Assembly: GCA_910589305.1 (NCBI GenBank)
Contig: CAJUTV010000005.1
Span: 62,001 to 126,000 of the forward strand
Source of the DNA: an uncultured Lachnospira sp.
Lineage (GTDB): Bacteria > Bacillota > Clostridia > Lachnospirales > Lachnospiraceae
Direction: 5' to 3'
DNA: 64,000 bases
The position numbers and the translations under genes are program-made. This document shows positions 16,888 to 26,158 of this stretch, in pieces. The notes under the pieces are model-generated. The model was not told the origin of the DNA and did not search any database. It saw nothing but the letters and a program-made list of their open reading frames with translations. Within the stretch, counting starts at the first letter, position 1. Each line of letters starts with the position of its first letter.

Positions 16888-18051
16888 ATGAAGAATACAG
16901 AAAAACTTACCCTTGTCTATATTAAGTCTTTAGGGAAAAATAAGACTTCAAAAGAATTTGATGAATTATTGTCATATTTTAATCAAGATTTAGAAATGGA
17001 TTTGAAGCGAGAAATAGTTTCATCAATAGGAAGACAGACAGACCTTGATAAAATTTTTGACTTTTTAAATAGAGAAGCGTTTAATAATCATCCAATGGAA
17101 TTGGTTTATCAAATGTATAGAACTTGTTTATATAAAGGAAAAAAAGATGCACGTTTTATTGAATTAGGAGAAAAGATAAAAAATTTTTATCATAATGAAA
17201 ATATAAATAAAATGTTTTCATATTATAAATATAAACAAGAACGAAAAAAAAGAATGAACAATAGAGGTGCTATTAAAAAACCATTATTGCTGATTGGTGA
17301 TACAGAAAAGACATTGACAAAGATTCCAGAACAATCAATTCAAATGATATTTACTTCACCCCCTTATTATAATGCAAAAGTTTATTCGGACTATTATTCA
17401 TATGAAAAATATTTAGAAAAAATGAAAAAGGTATTTTTAGCTTGTTATAGGGTTCTTGAAGATGGTCGTTTTTTTATTATTAATATTTCACCAGTAATAA
17501 CAAAAAGGCCAGGACGAGAGTTTGAGAGCATTCGGTATCCGATTCATTATGATTATCATAAAATCCTTGAGGAATCTGGATTTTATTTTATTGATGAGAT
17601 TGTTTGGATAAAGCCAGAACCATCTGTTCCTAATCGTGTAGGAGGTTATATGCAAACGCGAAAACCATTATCGTATAAACCTAATTGCGTAACGGAAAGT
17701 ATAATGGTATATAGGAAGAAATGTGATTTTTTATTAGATAAAAATATAAATGATTATGATAATAGTTATTGGCGTTATGAAGATGAAGATATTGATACTA
17801 CAAATTGTTGGTATATTGCTCCAAAAGCAGACAAGAATCATCCTGCTGTATTTCCAGAGGAATTATGTCGAAAAGTATTAAAATATTATTCATTTGAAAA
17901 AGATGTAATTATGGACCCATTTGCAGGTTCAGGAACACTTGGACGCGTTGCAAAAAAGATGAATCGGATTCCCGTGATGTGTGAAATTAATGAAATATAT
18001 GCAGAGTTGATAAATAAAGAGGAGAAAAATTATTATGACATTTCAAAATGA
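16888..18051 (+). CDS. Type II DNA methyltransferase, beta class (probable N4-cytosine)
   Basis: The 387-residue protein has the catalytic motif IV TSPPYYN (TSPPY at 156-160) before the SAM-binding motif I DPFAGSGTLGR (about 342-352), the beta-class order. SPPY is most frequent in N4-cytosine enzymes, though N6-adenine members exist. A helical N-terminal extension of about 130 residues precedes the catalytic domain and is absent from minimal enzymes of this class. The gene overlaps the partner endonuclease by 17 bp and is in the same operon. The target sequence is not readable; the partner's resemblance to CfrBI suggests a CCWWGG-like site, an inference only. Confidence 0.88.
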   Translation: MKNTEKLTLVYIKSLGKNKTSKEFDELLSYFNQDLEMDLKREIVSSIGRQTDLDKIFDFLNREAFNNHPMELVYQMYRTCLYKGKKDARFIELGEKIKNFYHNENINKMFSYYKYKQERKKRMNNRGAIKKPLLLIGDTEKTLTKIPEQSIQMIFTSPPYYNAKVYSDYYSYEKYLEKMKKVFLACYRVLEDGRFFIINISPVITKRPGREFESIRYPIHYDYHKILEESGFYFIDEIVWIKPEPSVPNRVGGYMQTRKPLSYKPNCVTESIMVYRKKCDFLLDKNINDYDNSYWRYEDEDIDTTNCWYIAPKADKNHPAVFPEELCRKVLKYYSFEKDVIMDPFAGSGTLGRVAKKMNRIPVMCEINEIYAELINKEEKNYYDISK

Positions 18052-18904
18052 AGTGATTGTGAAAACGGTTGAAAGGTTATTAAAAGGTGAAGATTATAGA
18101 GAAGAAATTGTTAATTCTATTAATGCCGTATTTTTTGATTTTACAATAGAGTTCTTTAAGAATATAGTAGAAGCAAAAATGAACGATAGAGGAATTACAT
18201 TAGATTGGTATAAAAAATATTTTATTAATAGTGATTATTTTAGTGCTGATGAAGCCGCTATTTATGCTGGAATTAATAAAAAGACTATAACTAATATTTA
18301 TGGAACTGCAACAAAAAAGGTAGTATTAGATGTTGCAAATCATAATTTTGAATATTTAAGTGGTGTTATTGGAGAACTTGAAAAAGACACTTCAAGTGGA
18401 ATTGGCATTAATATAAAAATATCTTATAAAAGTATTACCGTTGACTTGTCATTAACAGAAAGTCTTTTAGTGATAAATGCTTTAGCAACAAAGAAAATTC
18501 AGCTAAGAGGAGGCGCTTGGAGTTCAATAGGAAAAAAAGTAGAAAAACCACTTTTAGATAAATTGTGTGAGATAGCAGGAGTTCCAGATTCCAATATTGA
18601 TAATTCACATTTTAAGCAAGATAAATCAAAAAGTTTTGACCGAGAAGTTGATTATAAATTGATTAGTGCTACAGGAAGAGTTTATAGAATTGAAGTAAAA
18701 TTGATGGGAAAAGGAAATCCTGAAAGTGCAGATGCAACTATTGCCAGAGATAGTGATATTTTTATTGCAGATACGTTAAGTGAACAAAATTGCAATCAGT
18801 TAGCAGCAAGAGGTGTTGAATATTTAATTTTAAAAGAAAATACAGATTGTATCAATGATTTTAAACAAATCCTAAAAAGATTGGATATTCCATTTGAAAA
18901 ATAA
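18035..18904 (+). CDS. Type II restriction endonuclease, CfrBI-like
   Basis: The 289-residue protein overlaps the methyltransferase by 17 bp, the typical layout of a restriction partner, behind GAGGAG about 10 bases upstream. A PD-(D/E)XK-like core is visible in the last third: DREVDYKLIS, then RVYRIEVKLMGKGNPE (E-x-K), followed by ADATIARDSDIFIADTLS. This C-terminal block resembles my recollection of the CfrBI family, which cuts CCWWGG; that naming is from memory and only moderately sure. The N-terminal region is helical with an HTH-like ADEAAIYAGINKKTITNI. Confidence 0.75.
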   Translation: MTFQNEVIVKTVERLLKGEDYREEIVNSINAVFFDFTIEFFKNIVEAKMNDRGITLDWYKKYFINSDYFSADEAAIYAGINKKTITNIYGTATKKVVLDVANHNFEYLSGVIGELEKDTSSGIGINIKISYKSITVDLSLTESLLVINALATKKIQLRGGAWSSIGKKVEKPLLDKLCEIAGVPDSNIDNSHFKQDKSKSFDREVDYKLISATGRVYRIEVKLMGKGNPESADATIARDSDIFIADTLSEQNCNQLAARGVEYLILKENTDCINDFKQILKRLDIPFEK

Positions 18905-18924
18905 TATAAAATTAGGAGAATGTT

Positions 18925-19926
18925 ATGTATATTTTAAATCATAATCAACCATCAAAAATCGAAGCTACAACATTTGCAGACCTACATATGAAAGAAAAAG
19001 ACATAGAGGAGATTTTACGAAAAAATGTCGATATGCTTTGTGATGATGAAGAATCTATGTTGATTGTTGGACAGCAGGTGCGAAATGTAAGCAGTGGCAG
19101 GAGTGACCTAACAGCTATTGATAATAATGGAGATATAGTACTTATTGAGATTAAAAGAGATAAAGCAGATATTATGGGACGCAAGGAATCTTTTGAATTT
19201 CAAGCGATTCGTTATGCTGCTAGTTGTGCAACTATTAAATCCACAGATGAGCTTATTCAAAATGTATTTTCACCCTATATAGAAAAGCATAGAGATGAAT
19301 TTGAGCAGCAATATGAGCTCACATCATTAGAAATTGCAAAACGACAATTAAATGATTTTGTTGAGATGAATAATATTACCATGTTTAATGCAAGACAGCG
19401 TATTATATTGATTGCATCTGAATTTGATGAACAAACACTGTCTGCCGTTGCATGGTTAAATAGTAATCAGGTAGATATTAGCTGTTATCAGATATATCCC
19501 TGTAAAATAAATGATACCATTTTGATTGATATGAAAAAGATTCTTCCAATTGTAGAATATGATGATTTTTATGTAAATGTAGTTGACAAAGGAAACATTC
19601 AGAAAAAACAGAAAAAAGATATTTCACGTCGTTCGCTTCCTAAAATTGATGCACTTATTGAATGGGGTGTTGTTGATGAGGGGGATATTATTGTGGCAAA
19701 AGGATGTACGCAGGAAGCACAGCTTCAAGCAAATGGACAAGTAAAGATAGAAAATGATATCATGTCTCTTCAGCAATGGCTAAAAAAAGTTTTTAACTGG
19801 TCGTCGGTAGAAACGTATAAATTTTCAGTACATAAAAAAACTGGAAAAACGTTAAGTGAACTACGACAAGAATATATGGAACAAAATATAGATGGTAATA
19901 TGATTAATATGGAAAATATAAATTAA
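18925..19926 (+). CDS. PD-(D/E)XK nuclease (NucS/DUF91-like) fused to RAMA domain
   Basis: The 333-residue protein has a nuclease core with D61 and E75-x-K77 in SDLTAIDNNGDIVLIEIKRD, the layout of DUF91/NucS-type nucleases. The C-terminal 85 residues (about 235-320) match the RAMA domain (DALIEWGVVDEGDIIV, AQLQANGQVKI, SLQQWLKKVFNW, TLSELR), which is found in restriction and DNA-modification proteins and is thought to read modified DNA. It lies 20 bp after the endonuclease with its own AGGAG, so it is the third gene of the defence operon. A modification-dependent or auxiliary nuclease is inferred; no experimental counterpart is known to me. Confidence 0.78.
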   Translation: MYILNHNQPSKIEATTFADLHMKEKDIEEILRKNVDMLCDDEESMLIVGQQVRNVSSGRSDLTAIDNNGDIVLIEIKRDKADIMGRKESFEFQAIRYAASCATIKSTDELIQNVFSPYIEKHRDEFEQQYELTSLEIAKRQLNDFVEMNNITMFNARQRIILIASEFDEQTLSAVAWLNSNQVDISCYQIYPCKINDTILIDMKKILPIVEYDDFYVNVVDKGNIQKKQKKDISRRSLPKIDALIEWGVVDEGDIIVAKGCTQEAQLQANGQVKIENDIMSLQQWLKKVFNWSSVETYKFSVHKKTGKTLSELRQEYMEQNIDGNMINMENIN

Positions 19927-20091
19927 ATATAAATCAAATAGTAAGAATATTTTATTTTAGATGTTTTGTCAAGTATATTATATTCTTTTAGAGAGTGAAA
20001 AAATCTGAAATAAGCACCTCAAAAATTATTTTTATGTAGTATACACTTTGTTGATAAAATATAGGCAACAGAGTATGACAAATGGAATAAG

Positions 20092-20126
20092 ATAAGCATA
20101 TCAAAATAGTGGTATGCTTATTTTTT
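20092..20126 (+). terminator. Rho-independent terminator after the defence operon
   Basis: ATAAGCATA (20092-20100) pairs with TATGCTTAT (20113-20121) and is followed by TTTTT. It closes the transcript of the nuclease gene; the rest of the 19927-20184 spacer holds nothing else clear. Confidence 0.8.
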
Positions 20127-20184
20127 GATGGAATTTCATAGGGAAATATTATTACAAGTTCATAACAGCTAATATTCTATTATA

Positions 20185-20213
20185 TTGCAAATCATTTATG
20201 CCAATGGTATAAT
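20185..20213 (+). promoter_or_regulatory. Sigma-A promoter of the solute-binding protein gene
   Basis: TTGCAA (20185-20190), 17-bp spacer, TATAAT (20208-20213). The start codon is 38 bp downstream with AAAGGA in between. Confidence 0.8.
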
Positions 20214-20251
20214 AGCCACAAAAAAACAGGAACATAAAGGATGTAATATGT

Positions 20252-21484
20252 ATGAGAAAAAGAGTATGTGGATTACTTTTAAGTCTGTTATGTATCACAG
20301 TGTTTATGGGATGCGGCTTGACAGAAAATAAGGAATTGGATAATAAGGAACCTCAAAAAGTTGAGTTGGTTGTCTGGGGAGCAGAGGAAGATACTGAATT
20401 GATGAACCAGATTATTCAGAGTTTTCAAATAGAATATCAAGGGCAGGCAGATTTTGAGATTTTATTTCAGGTACAAGGAGAATCCCAGTGCAAGGATGCA
20501 TTGATTGGCGGATTAGAAGATGGAGCGGATGTGTTTACCTTTGCAGACGACCAATTGAATGCTTTGGCAGCCGCTGGAGCGTTGGATCCCATTGAAAATG
20601 CAGATGAGATTAGAAATAGGAATCTTTCAAGTACAGTAGAAGCTGCCACAGTAAATAATCAACTATACGCATATCCATTGACTGCAGATAATGGATATTT
20701 TTTATATTATAATAAGCAATATATTACAGAAGAACAAGCAAAGACGCTAGATGGTATATTAGAAGGTGCGGCTGCAAATGACAAATTATTTACAATGGAT
20801 TGGTCTTCCGCATGGTATGTATATTCGTTCTTTGGAAATACAGGACTTCAAGTTGGTCTTAATAATGATGGAATTACTAATTACTGCACGTGGAATCAGA
20901 CAGATGGAGATATTCGAGGCATCGATGTAGCTCAAGCAATGTTGGAAATTGCAGGAAGTTCAGGATTTGCCAGTCGTACAGACCAAGAATTTCTTAATGG
21001 AGTAAAAGATGGCTCAGTAGTTGCAGGTGTTAGCGGTGTATGGAATTCTGTTGCTATAAAGGAGACTTGGGGAGAAAATACTGGAGTTGCAAAGCTGCCG
21101 ACTTATAGCTGTAATGGTGACCAACTACAAATGGCTTCTTTTTCTGGCTGTAAACTAATTGGTGTGAATGCTTATTCCAAACATGTCGAATGGGCATCGA
21201 GACTTGCCGAATGGATTACAAATGAAGAAAATCAGCGTCTTCGTTTTAAAATGCGCGGTCAAGGTCCATCTAATATTGTGGTTGCAGATTCCGCAGAGAT
21301 TAGCCAATCGCCAGAGATTGCTGCTTTGTTAGAACAGTCTGAATTTTCTCAGCTTCAGCGGGTAGGTGGTAAATTCTGGGACCCTGTTTCAAAATTTGCA
21401 GGAAATATGGCAGCACAAAATCCTTCTGGTCAGAATTTACAAGAACAGCTAGATGAGATGGTTGAAGGTGTTTGTGCAAGATAG
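20252..21484 (+). CDS. Family 1 extracellular solute-binding lipoprotein, orphan
   Basis: The 410-residue protein has a lipoprotein signal (residues 1-20, lipobox VFMG-C21) and the fold features of maltose-type binding proteins: VELVVWGAEEDTELMNQI near the mature N-terminus, a DQLNALAAAGALDPI segment, YAYPLTADNGYFLYYNK, and WASRLAEWITNEENQ late in the chain. Such proteins deliver sugars to an ABC importer or signal to receptors. No permease or ATPase gene is adjacent; instead a chemoreceptor follows after 32 bp. The ligand is probably a carbohydrate. Confidence 0.9.
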   Translation: MRKRVCGLLLSLLCITVFMGCGLTENKELDNKEPQKVELVVWGAEEDTELMNQIIQSFQIEYQGQADFEILFQVQGESQCKDALIGGLEDGADVFTFADDQLNALAAAGALDPIENADEIRNRNLSSTVEAATVNNQLYAYPLTADNGYFLYYNKQYITEEQAKTLDGILEGAAANDKLFTMDWSSAWYVYSFFGNTGLQVGLNNDGITNYCTWNQTDGDIRGIDVAQAMLEIAGSSGFASRTDQEFLNGVKDGSVVAGVSGVWNSVAIKETWGENTGVAKLPTYSCNGDQLQMASFSGCKLIGVNAYSKHVEWASRLAEWITNEENQRLRFKMRGQGPSNIVVADSAEISQSPEIAALLEQSEFSQLQRVGGKFWDPVSKFAGNMAAQNPSGQNLQEQLDEMVEGVCAR

Positions 21485-21516
21485 ATATATAGGTTGAAAG
21501 GATTGATTAATGTAAG

Positions 21517-23103
21517 ATGAAGAAAAAACTCTCCATACAACAACGGCTGATATTTCCGATTATTCTTTTAGGAATAGTGGCATTCATTTCAAATGTCCTG
21601 TCGGTTTTTAATATTAATAATGTAAATTTTAATGCTTCAAAAATTGTAGATAATTATATGGTTGGTTTGGAAACATTGCAAAATATTCGCCACACAACTA
21701 CAAATATTCACAAGATGGCACTGTCGCATATTGTTGCAACAGATTACAGTACGATGATTACTATTGTTGCACAGATTAAAGAAGAAGAAAAAACATTAGA
21801 AGCATATTTAAAAGAATATAAAAATTATGTTACAGAAGATGGGGAAGCAGTGTATACACAGCTTTTGGAAAATTATGATTCGTTTAAACATGCTTTGGTC
21901 TATCTGGTATGTTTTAGTGCAGACAGTAAGACACAGGATGCCTATGCTTATGCTAATGGTGATGTTGCCCATTTTGGCTCTGCCATAGCAAGCAATACGG
22001 ATGAGTTGTATACAATTGTAAGTGAAAGAACAGCCAGTGCAAGACAAAAGCTTTCATTTGTTTATATTGTTTCATTAATTATTGCTGTTGCATCTGTTGT
22101 AACATGTCTAGTATTAGTGCTTGCAGCTATCCGGATTATCAAAAAATATGTGATAAAGCCAATCAAAGGCACAGTAGATACACTTCAAGAGAGTTCACAA
22201 AAGCTTGATGAAGTAACTGGTGAAGTGCTAAAACATACCCGCACATCAGGAAAAAGTGCTAGAGACCTTTCGGCTCTTACAGGTTCTTTGTCTATGGCAA
22301 TTCAGAAAGTGGCAAGTAATGCTGTTATTATTAATAGCAGTGTTGCAGATATCAAAGAGGATGTACATGATATGGCAGAAGAATGCAGTGCTATTACAAA
22401 TTATTCTTCAGAGATGAAGATACGGGCAAATGAAATGGAAGCAGCAGCTCAGACAAACACAGAAGTAATTCAAAAAAAAGTAGCGGATATTTTAGAGGTA
22501 CTTGAAGAAGCGATTGAAAATAGTAAGAGTGTAGAACAAGTAAATAAATTGACAAAAGATATTGTGTCAATTTCATCAACAACCAATCTAATTGCTCTTA
22601 ATGCTTCTATAGAAGCTATGCGTGCTGGCAAAGCCGGAAAAGGGTTTTCTGCCGTTGCATTAGAGATTAAATCCTTAGCAAACTCTTGCAGTGAAACTGC
22701 TGGACGTATTCAGGAGGTCAATCAGGTTGTTACAAATGCAGTACATAATTTGTCAAAACATTCTCAAGATATGGCAGATTATCTGAGTGAAACTATTTTG
22801 ATAGAATTTAAGGAATTTGTCCGTTCTGGAAGGCAGTACAAAGAAGATGCCAATTATGTAAAGGAAATGATAGACGCATTTAATAGTAGAACAGACCGTC
22901 TTAGACATTCTATGATTGAGATAGCAGACTCCATTGAAAGTATTACAAAAGCAATTGATGGTGGTGCTGTTGAGATTACGGGAGTTGCAGACAGTACAAA
23001 AAGCTTGGTTGAGGATATGGCAGATATTACAGGACGTATGGATACAAATCAGGAGATTGTAGAAGAATTGAAAAAACAGATGGAAGTATTTGCAGATTTT
23101 TAA
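21517..23103 (+). CDS. Methyl-accepting chemotaxis protein (4HB-type sensor)
   Basis: The 528-residue protein has TM1 (12-32), a helical periplasm-facing region of about 145 residues fitting a four-helix bundle, TM2 (about 181-205) and the long cytoplasmic coiled coil. The signalling hairpin reads SSTTNLIALNASIEAMRAGKAGKGFSAVA in outline (about residue 352), matching the consensus contacting CheA/CheW with a few substitutions. It lies 32 bp after the orphan binding protein and is probably co-transcribed, so the lipoprotein may present ligand to this receptor. Confidence 0.9.
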   Translation: MKKKLSIQQRLIFPIILLGIVAFISNVLSVFNINNVNFNASKIVDNYMVGLETLQNIRHTTTNIHKMALSHIVATDYSTMITIVAQIKEEEKTLEAYLKEYKNYVTEDGEAVYTQLLENYDSFKHALVYLVCFSADSKTQDAYAYANGDVAHFGSAIASNTDELYTIVSERTASARQKLSFVYIVSLIIAVASVVTCLVLVLAAIRIIKKYVIKPIKGTVDTLQESSQKLDEVTGEVLKHTRTSGKSARDLSALTGSLSMAIQKVASNAVIINSSVADIKEDVHDMAEECSAITNYSSEMKIRANEMEAAAQTNTEVIQKKVADILEVLEEAIENSKSVEQVNKLTKDIVSISSTTNLIALNASIEAMRAGKAGKGFSAVALEIKSLANSCSETAGRIQEVNQVVTNAVHNLSKHSQDMADYLSETILIEFKEFVRSGRQYKEDANYVKEMIDAFNSRTDRLRHSMIEIADSIESITKAIDGGAVEITGVADSTKSLVEDMADITGRMDTNQEIVEELKKQMEVFADF

Positions 23104-23192
23104 GAAGCGATAATAATAATTAAAATGGATGATTATAAAAGAATAAATATACAAGAAAGATAGAATGTTGTAAATAATTATAAATAACAAAA

Positions 23193-23263
23193 AAACCATT
23201 ACACAACACCATTTTGAGACATAAAAATGTTTATGTTGATTTAGTGTGTTTATGTAATGGTTT
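23193..23263. terminator. Bidirectional terminator between convergent genes
   Basis: AAACCATTACA (23193-23203) pairs with TGTAATGGTTT (23253-23263), with A-rich sequence before and T-rich after, so it can serve both the chemoreceptor (+) and the histidine kinase (-). Confidence 0.75.
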
Positions 23264-23267
23264 TATT

Positions 23268-24578
23268 TTATTTTCCCCGCAACATGATATTTGCACAAAA
23301 TACACCATTATTATAAGTAAAACGGCAATATCCGCCATTTTTTTCAGCTATATGACGGATAGATTGAGTGCCGATACCTATTCCAAAATGTTTGGAAGAT
23401 TGAAATATACCATCTTTTTCGTTTATTGTTCCATCATAAGTATTTTCTACAGTTAATAATATAACATTGTTAGAATGAAGATGCGCTTGCACATAAATTT
23501 GTCTTCTTGTACAAGAAGTATGAAGGCTAGACTCTAAGGCATTTTCTAAAAGATTAGATAACACTAGGCATAAATCAATTTCAGGAACAGGCAATGTTTT
23601 GGGCAAGTCTAATTTTATAGAAAATGGTGTATTTGTTTTTTTACATAATATTGCATAATGACTAGCAATACCATCAACAGCAGTATTTTCGCATAGATTT
23701 AATTCCGTATTTGGTATAGACATTTGTGCTTCACAAAGATAATGAGTAAGTGCTTCCCATTCTTTTCGATTGGCAAGATTTTGCAGAGTGTTAAAATGGT
23801 GGCGCATATCGTGCCGCGCGCTTTTTGTTTCCGCAATAGCAGCACATAAGTTATCATACTGAGCTTGCTGCATAAAAAGAAATTGATTTTCTTGCCAAAG
23901 ATGTTCATTTTTATTTAAATTTGTTGCCATAAAATAAAACATAGCATAGAAAAAAAAAAGCAAAATTAATAATATAAAAATAATAATAATATATTTTTGT
24001 ATCATGTTATCTGTATAAGTAAAATAAGAACTTGCAGGAGTCATAAATACATTAAGTCCTATAAATGTGATAGGCAATATCCAGAAAAAATACCAAGTTT
24101 TTGCAAATGCAATATCTTCTAAAAGGTTCCTAATACCATGAGTAGAAGGATACCAGACGATGCCAACAAATATCCAACATATTAAAATATAAAATAGTGT
24201 TGCTTTTAAACAAAGATAAGGTGTATTATTTGTTGGACATAGTAAAATATCCATTGCTTTTGCTATATTGCCAAGACAAGAAAAAACAGCACATATAGCT
24301 AAAAAGACACTGACAGATTTCCAGTACGATATATGTAAAGTGTAGAGATAGATAAAACCACATATGATTATGCTGGGGAATAGTATCCATAGTGTTTTTA
24401 TATTTAAAAAATAAGATATCAGTCCGCCAGTTAGACAGAGAGAAAAAATGAATAATGTTATTATTGTAATTAGTTTGATAAAATGAAAACGAAGATGTTG
24501 TTTCATAGGTATATATGCAAGCAGCATACCTGGCAGTAAAATGGAAAGTTCCATAATAGAACATAAGATTGTTGCCAT
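23268..24578 (-). CDS. AgrC/ComD-like GHKL sensor histidine kinase
   Basis: The 436-residue protein has six to seven predicted TM helices in residues 5-220, a coiled linker, the phospho-acceptor motif SARHDMRHHF (H256) and a GHKL ATPase with N box LSNLLENALESS and GIGIGTQSIRHIAEKNGG. This is the family of peptide-sensing kinases such as AgrC. It starts at the last base of the regulator's stop codon (TAATG), so translation is coupled. No AgrB/AgrD pair is adjacent, so the ligand, if a peptide, is made elsewhere. Confidence 0.9.
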   Translation of the reverse strand: MATILCSIMELSILLPGMLLAYIPMKQHLRFHFIKLITIITLFIFSLCLTGGLISYFLNIKTLWILFPSIIICGFIYLYTLHISYWKSVSVFLAICAVFSCLGNIAKAMDILLCPTNNTPYLCLKATLFYILICWIFVGIVWYPSTHGIRNLLEDIAFAKTWYFFWILPITFIGLNVFMTPASSYFTYTDNMIQKYIIIIFILLILLFFFYAMFYFMATNLNKNEHLWQENQFLFMQQAQYDNLCAAIAETKSARHDMRHHFNTLQNLANRKEWEALTHYLCEAQMSIPNTELNLCENTAVDGIASHYAILCKKTNTPFSIKLDLPKTLPVPEIDLCLVLSNLLENALESSLHTSCTRRQIYVQAHLHSNNVILLTVENTYDGTINEKDGIFQSSKHFGIGIGTQSIRHIAEKNGGYCRFTYNNGVFCANIMLRGK

Positions 24579-25294
24579 TATGAACGCCTCCTTTTAAATA
24601 AAAAATCACCAAAAGATTGTTTAGCTACATTGGCAAAATTGCGGCTTACAGAAACTTGTTTACCATTTGCTAAAAGAAAAGTTTTTCCATCAAAATCTTG
24701 TGCGTATTCTAAGTTAATCATCGTTCCACGACTGCAATAAATAAATCGTTCGTCATTTAAAGTTTTCATAAATTCTCGTAAAGGCTGACGTACAACCGTT
24801 ATATTTCCATCAGTTGTCAATATATGTATTTGATGTTGGAAGTGTTCAGCATATACAATTTCTTGTAATCGCAATCGAATAGTGCCACCCACAATATGAA
24901 ATTCAATATATTGGTCTAAAGAAGGTGATTTTTCAATGATTTCATTAAATAGCAAATCTAATTCTTGGTCAGAATAAGGTTTTACTAAATACTGCAATGC
25001 TCGGACACGAAATCCATCAAGGGCATGGTCCATAGAAGAAGTCACAAAAATAAGTATACATTTTAAATCAAAACAGCGAAGTTTTTTGGCAACTTCTACA
25101 CCATTTTCTTCATCCATATAAATATCTAAAAAGGCTACTGTAAAAGGTTGTTGTTTGGCAGTAGCAAGAAAGCTATTCCCATTTTCATATTCAAAAATTT
25201 CACCGTTTAGTAAGTGTTTGGAAAGTTGTATTTCTAACTTATTCCGTAACGTTTTTCGTTCTGAAAAAACATCATCAATAATAGCAATACGCAT
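24578..25294 (-). CDS. LytTR-family response regulator
   Basis: The 238-residue protein has a receiver domain with D57 in VAFLDIYMDE, the switch TSS and lysine in YLVKPY, and a C-terminal LytTR DNA-binding domain (about 135-238) with IVYAEHFQHQIHI, RFIYCSRGTMINLEYA and LANGKQVSVSRNFA. ATG at 25294 is used because AAAGGAG lies 7-13 bases upstream. It is the first gene of the pair with the GHKL kinase and is typical of AgrA/quorum or bacteriocin control. Confidence 0.93.
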   Translation of the reverse strand: MRIAIIDDVFSERKTLRNKLEIQLSKHLLNGEIFEYENGNSFLATAKQQPFTVAFLDIYMDEENGVEVAKKLRCFDLKCILIFVTSSMDHALDGFRVRALQYLVKPYSDQELDLLFNEIIEKSPSLDQYIEFHIVGGTIRLRLQEIVYAEHFQHQIHILTTDGNITVVRQPLREFMKTLNDERFIYCSRGTMINLEYAQDFDGKTFLLANGKQVSVSRNFANVAKQSFGDFLFKRRRS

Positions 25295-25325
25295 GGTAAT
25301 GTCTCCTTTTATCAAATCTATAAAC

Positions 25326-25354
25326 AGTATATCATATTATTGAAGTAAAATCAA
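25326..25354 (-). promoter_or_regulatory. Sigma-A promoter of the LytTR/GHKL operon
   Basis: On the minus strand, TTGATT (25354-25349), 17-bp spacer, TATACT (25331-25326), 32 bp before the regulator start. The remaining spacer to 25577 shows no other site. Confidence 0.65.
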
Positions 25355-25577
25355 AATAGGATATAAAAGATTATACTGTATACAAGTTTTATAAAACACA
25401 ATTATAATAGAAAAAAGATATGACTTTTAATAAAGTATAAATAGTAGCTGCTCTAAAAAATTAGTTGCGGTATAAAAAGATAAAAATAATAAATTTATAA
25501 AAATTTGATTGCAAAGAATATGGTTCAATAATAAAATATAGCTATAAAAATGGAAAATAGAGGGAAATCAGAAAACA

Positions 25578-26054
25578 ATGCAATCAACAATAGAATTAAA
25601 ATGTGCAGATAATTCAAAACAGGTAGCAGATATTGTAAGAAAAACAATTCAACATATTTATCCTAAATATTATCCAACAGGAGCTGTTCAATTTTTTTTA
25701 AATCTGCATTGTGAGGAGCATATAAAAAAAGCAATGACAGAAGAACAAATTTATTTTGCTATTGCAGAGGGGAAAATTGTAGGTACAGGAAGTATTCGCA
25801 AAAATGAAATTTGTAGATTATTTATATTGCCGCAATATCAGAAAAAAGGATATGGAAGCGGTTTTATGGATTGCTTGGAAGAAATCGTTTTTAAAAATTA
25901 TAAAACAATACATATTGATGCTTCTTTTCCAGCGGAACAGTTGTATTTAAAAAGGGGATATAAAATTATTTCATATGAAAAGATTGAAACAGAAAATGGT
26001 GATTTTTTATGTTATCATATAATGGAAAAGGTAGAGCCTACAATTGAAAATTGA
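25578..26054 (+). CDS. GNAT-family N-acetyltransferase
   Basis: The 158-residue protein has the acetyl-CoA-binding core: ICRLFILPQYQKKGYGSGFM (motif A, Q-x-x-G-x-G at about 90-96), a preceding strand GKIVGTGSIR, and the C-terminal LYLKRGYKI. The substrate is unknown. A purine-rich AGAGGG lies about 13 bases upstream, a poor site. It is the first of three acetyltransferase-type sequences here, the third being broken. Confidence 0.85.
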   Translation: MQSTIELKCADNSKQVADIVRKTIQHIYPKYYPTGAVQFFLNLHCEEHIKKAMTEEQIYFAIAEGKIVGTGSIRKNEICRLFILPQYQKKGYGSGFMDCLEEIVFKNYKTIHIDASFPAEQLYLKRGYKIISYEKIETENGDFLCYHIMEKVEPTIEN

Positions 26055-26158
26055 AATGTTCAATTGTACAGTTTGCGTTTTCACACGGCTTGACATAAAC
26101 GCATAAGAAACTTTAGTCATTTGTTAAAAAAATATAGAAATAAGAAAATGAGAAAAAA

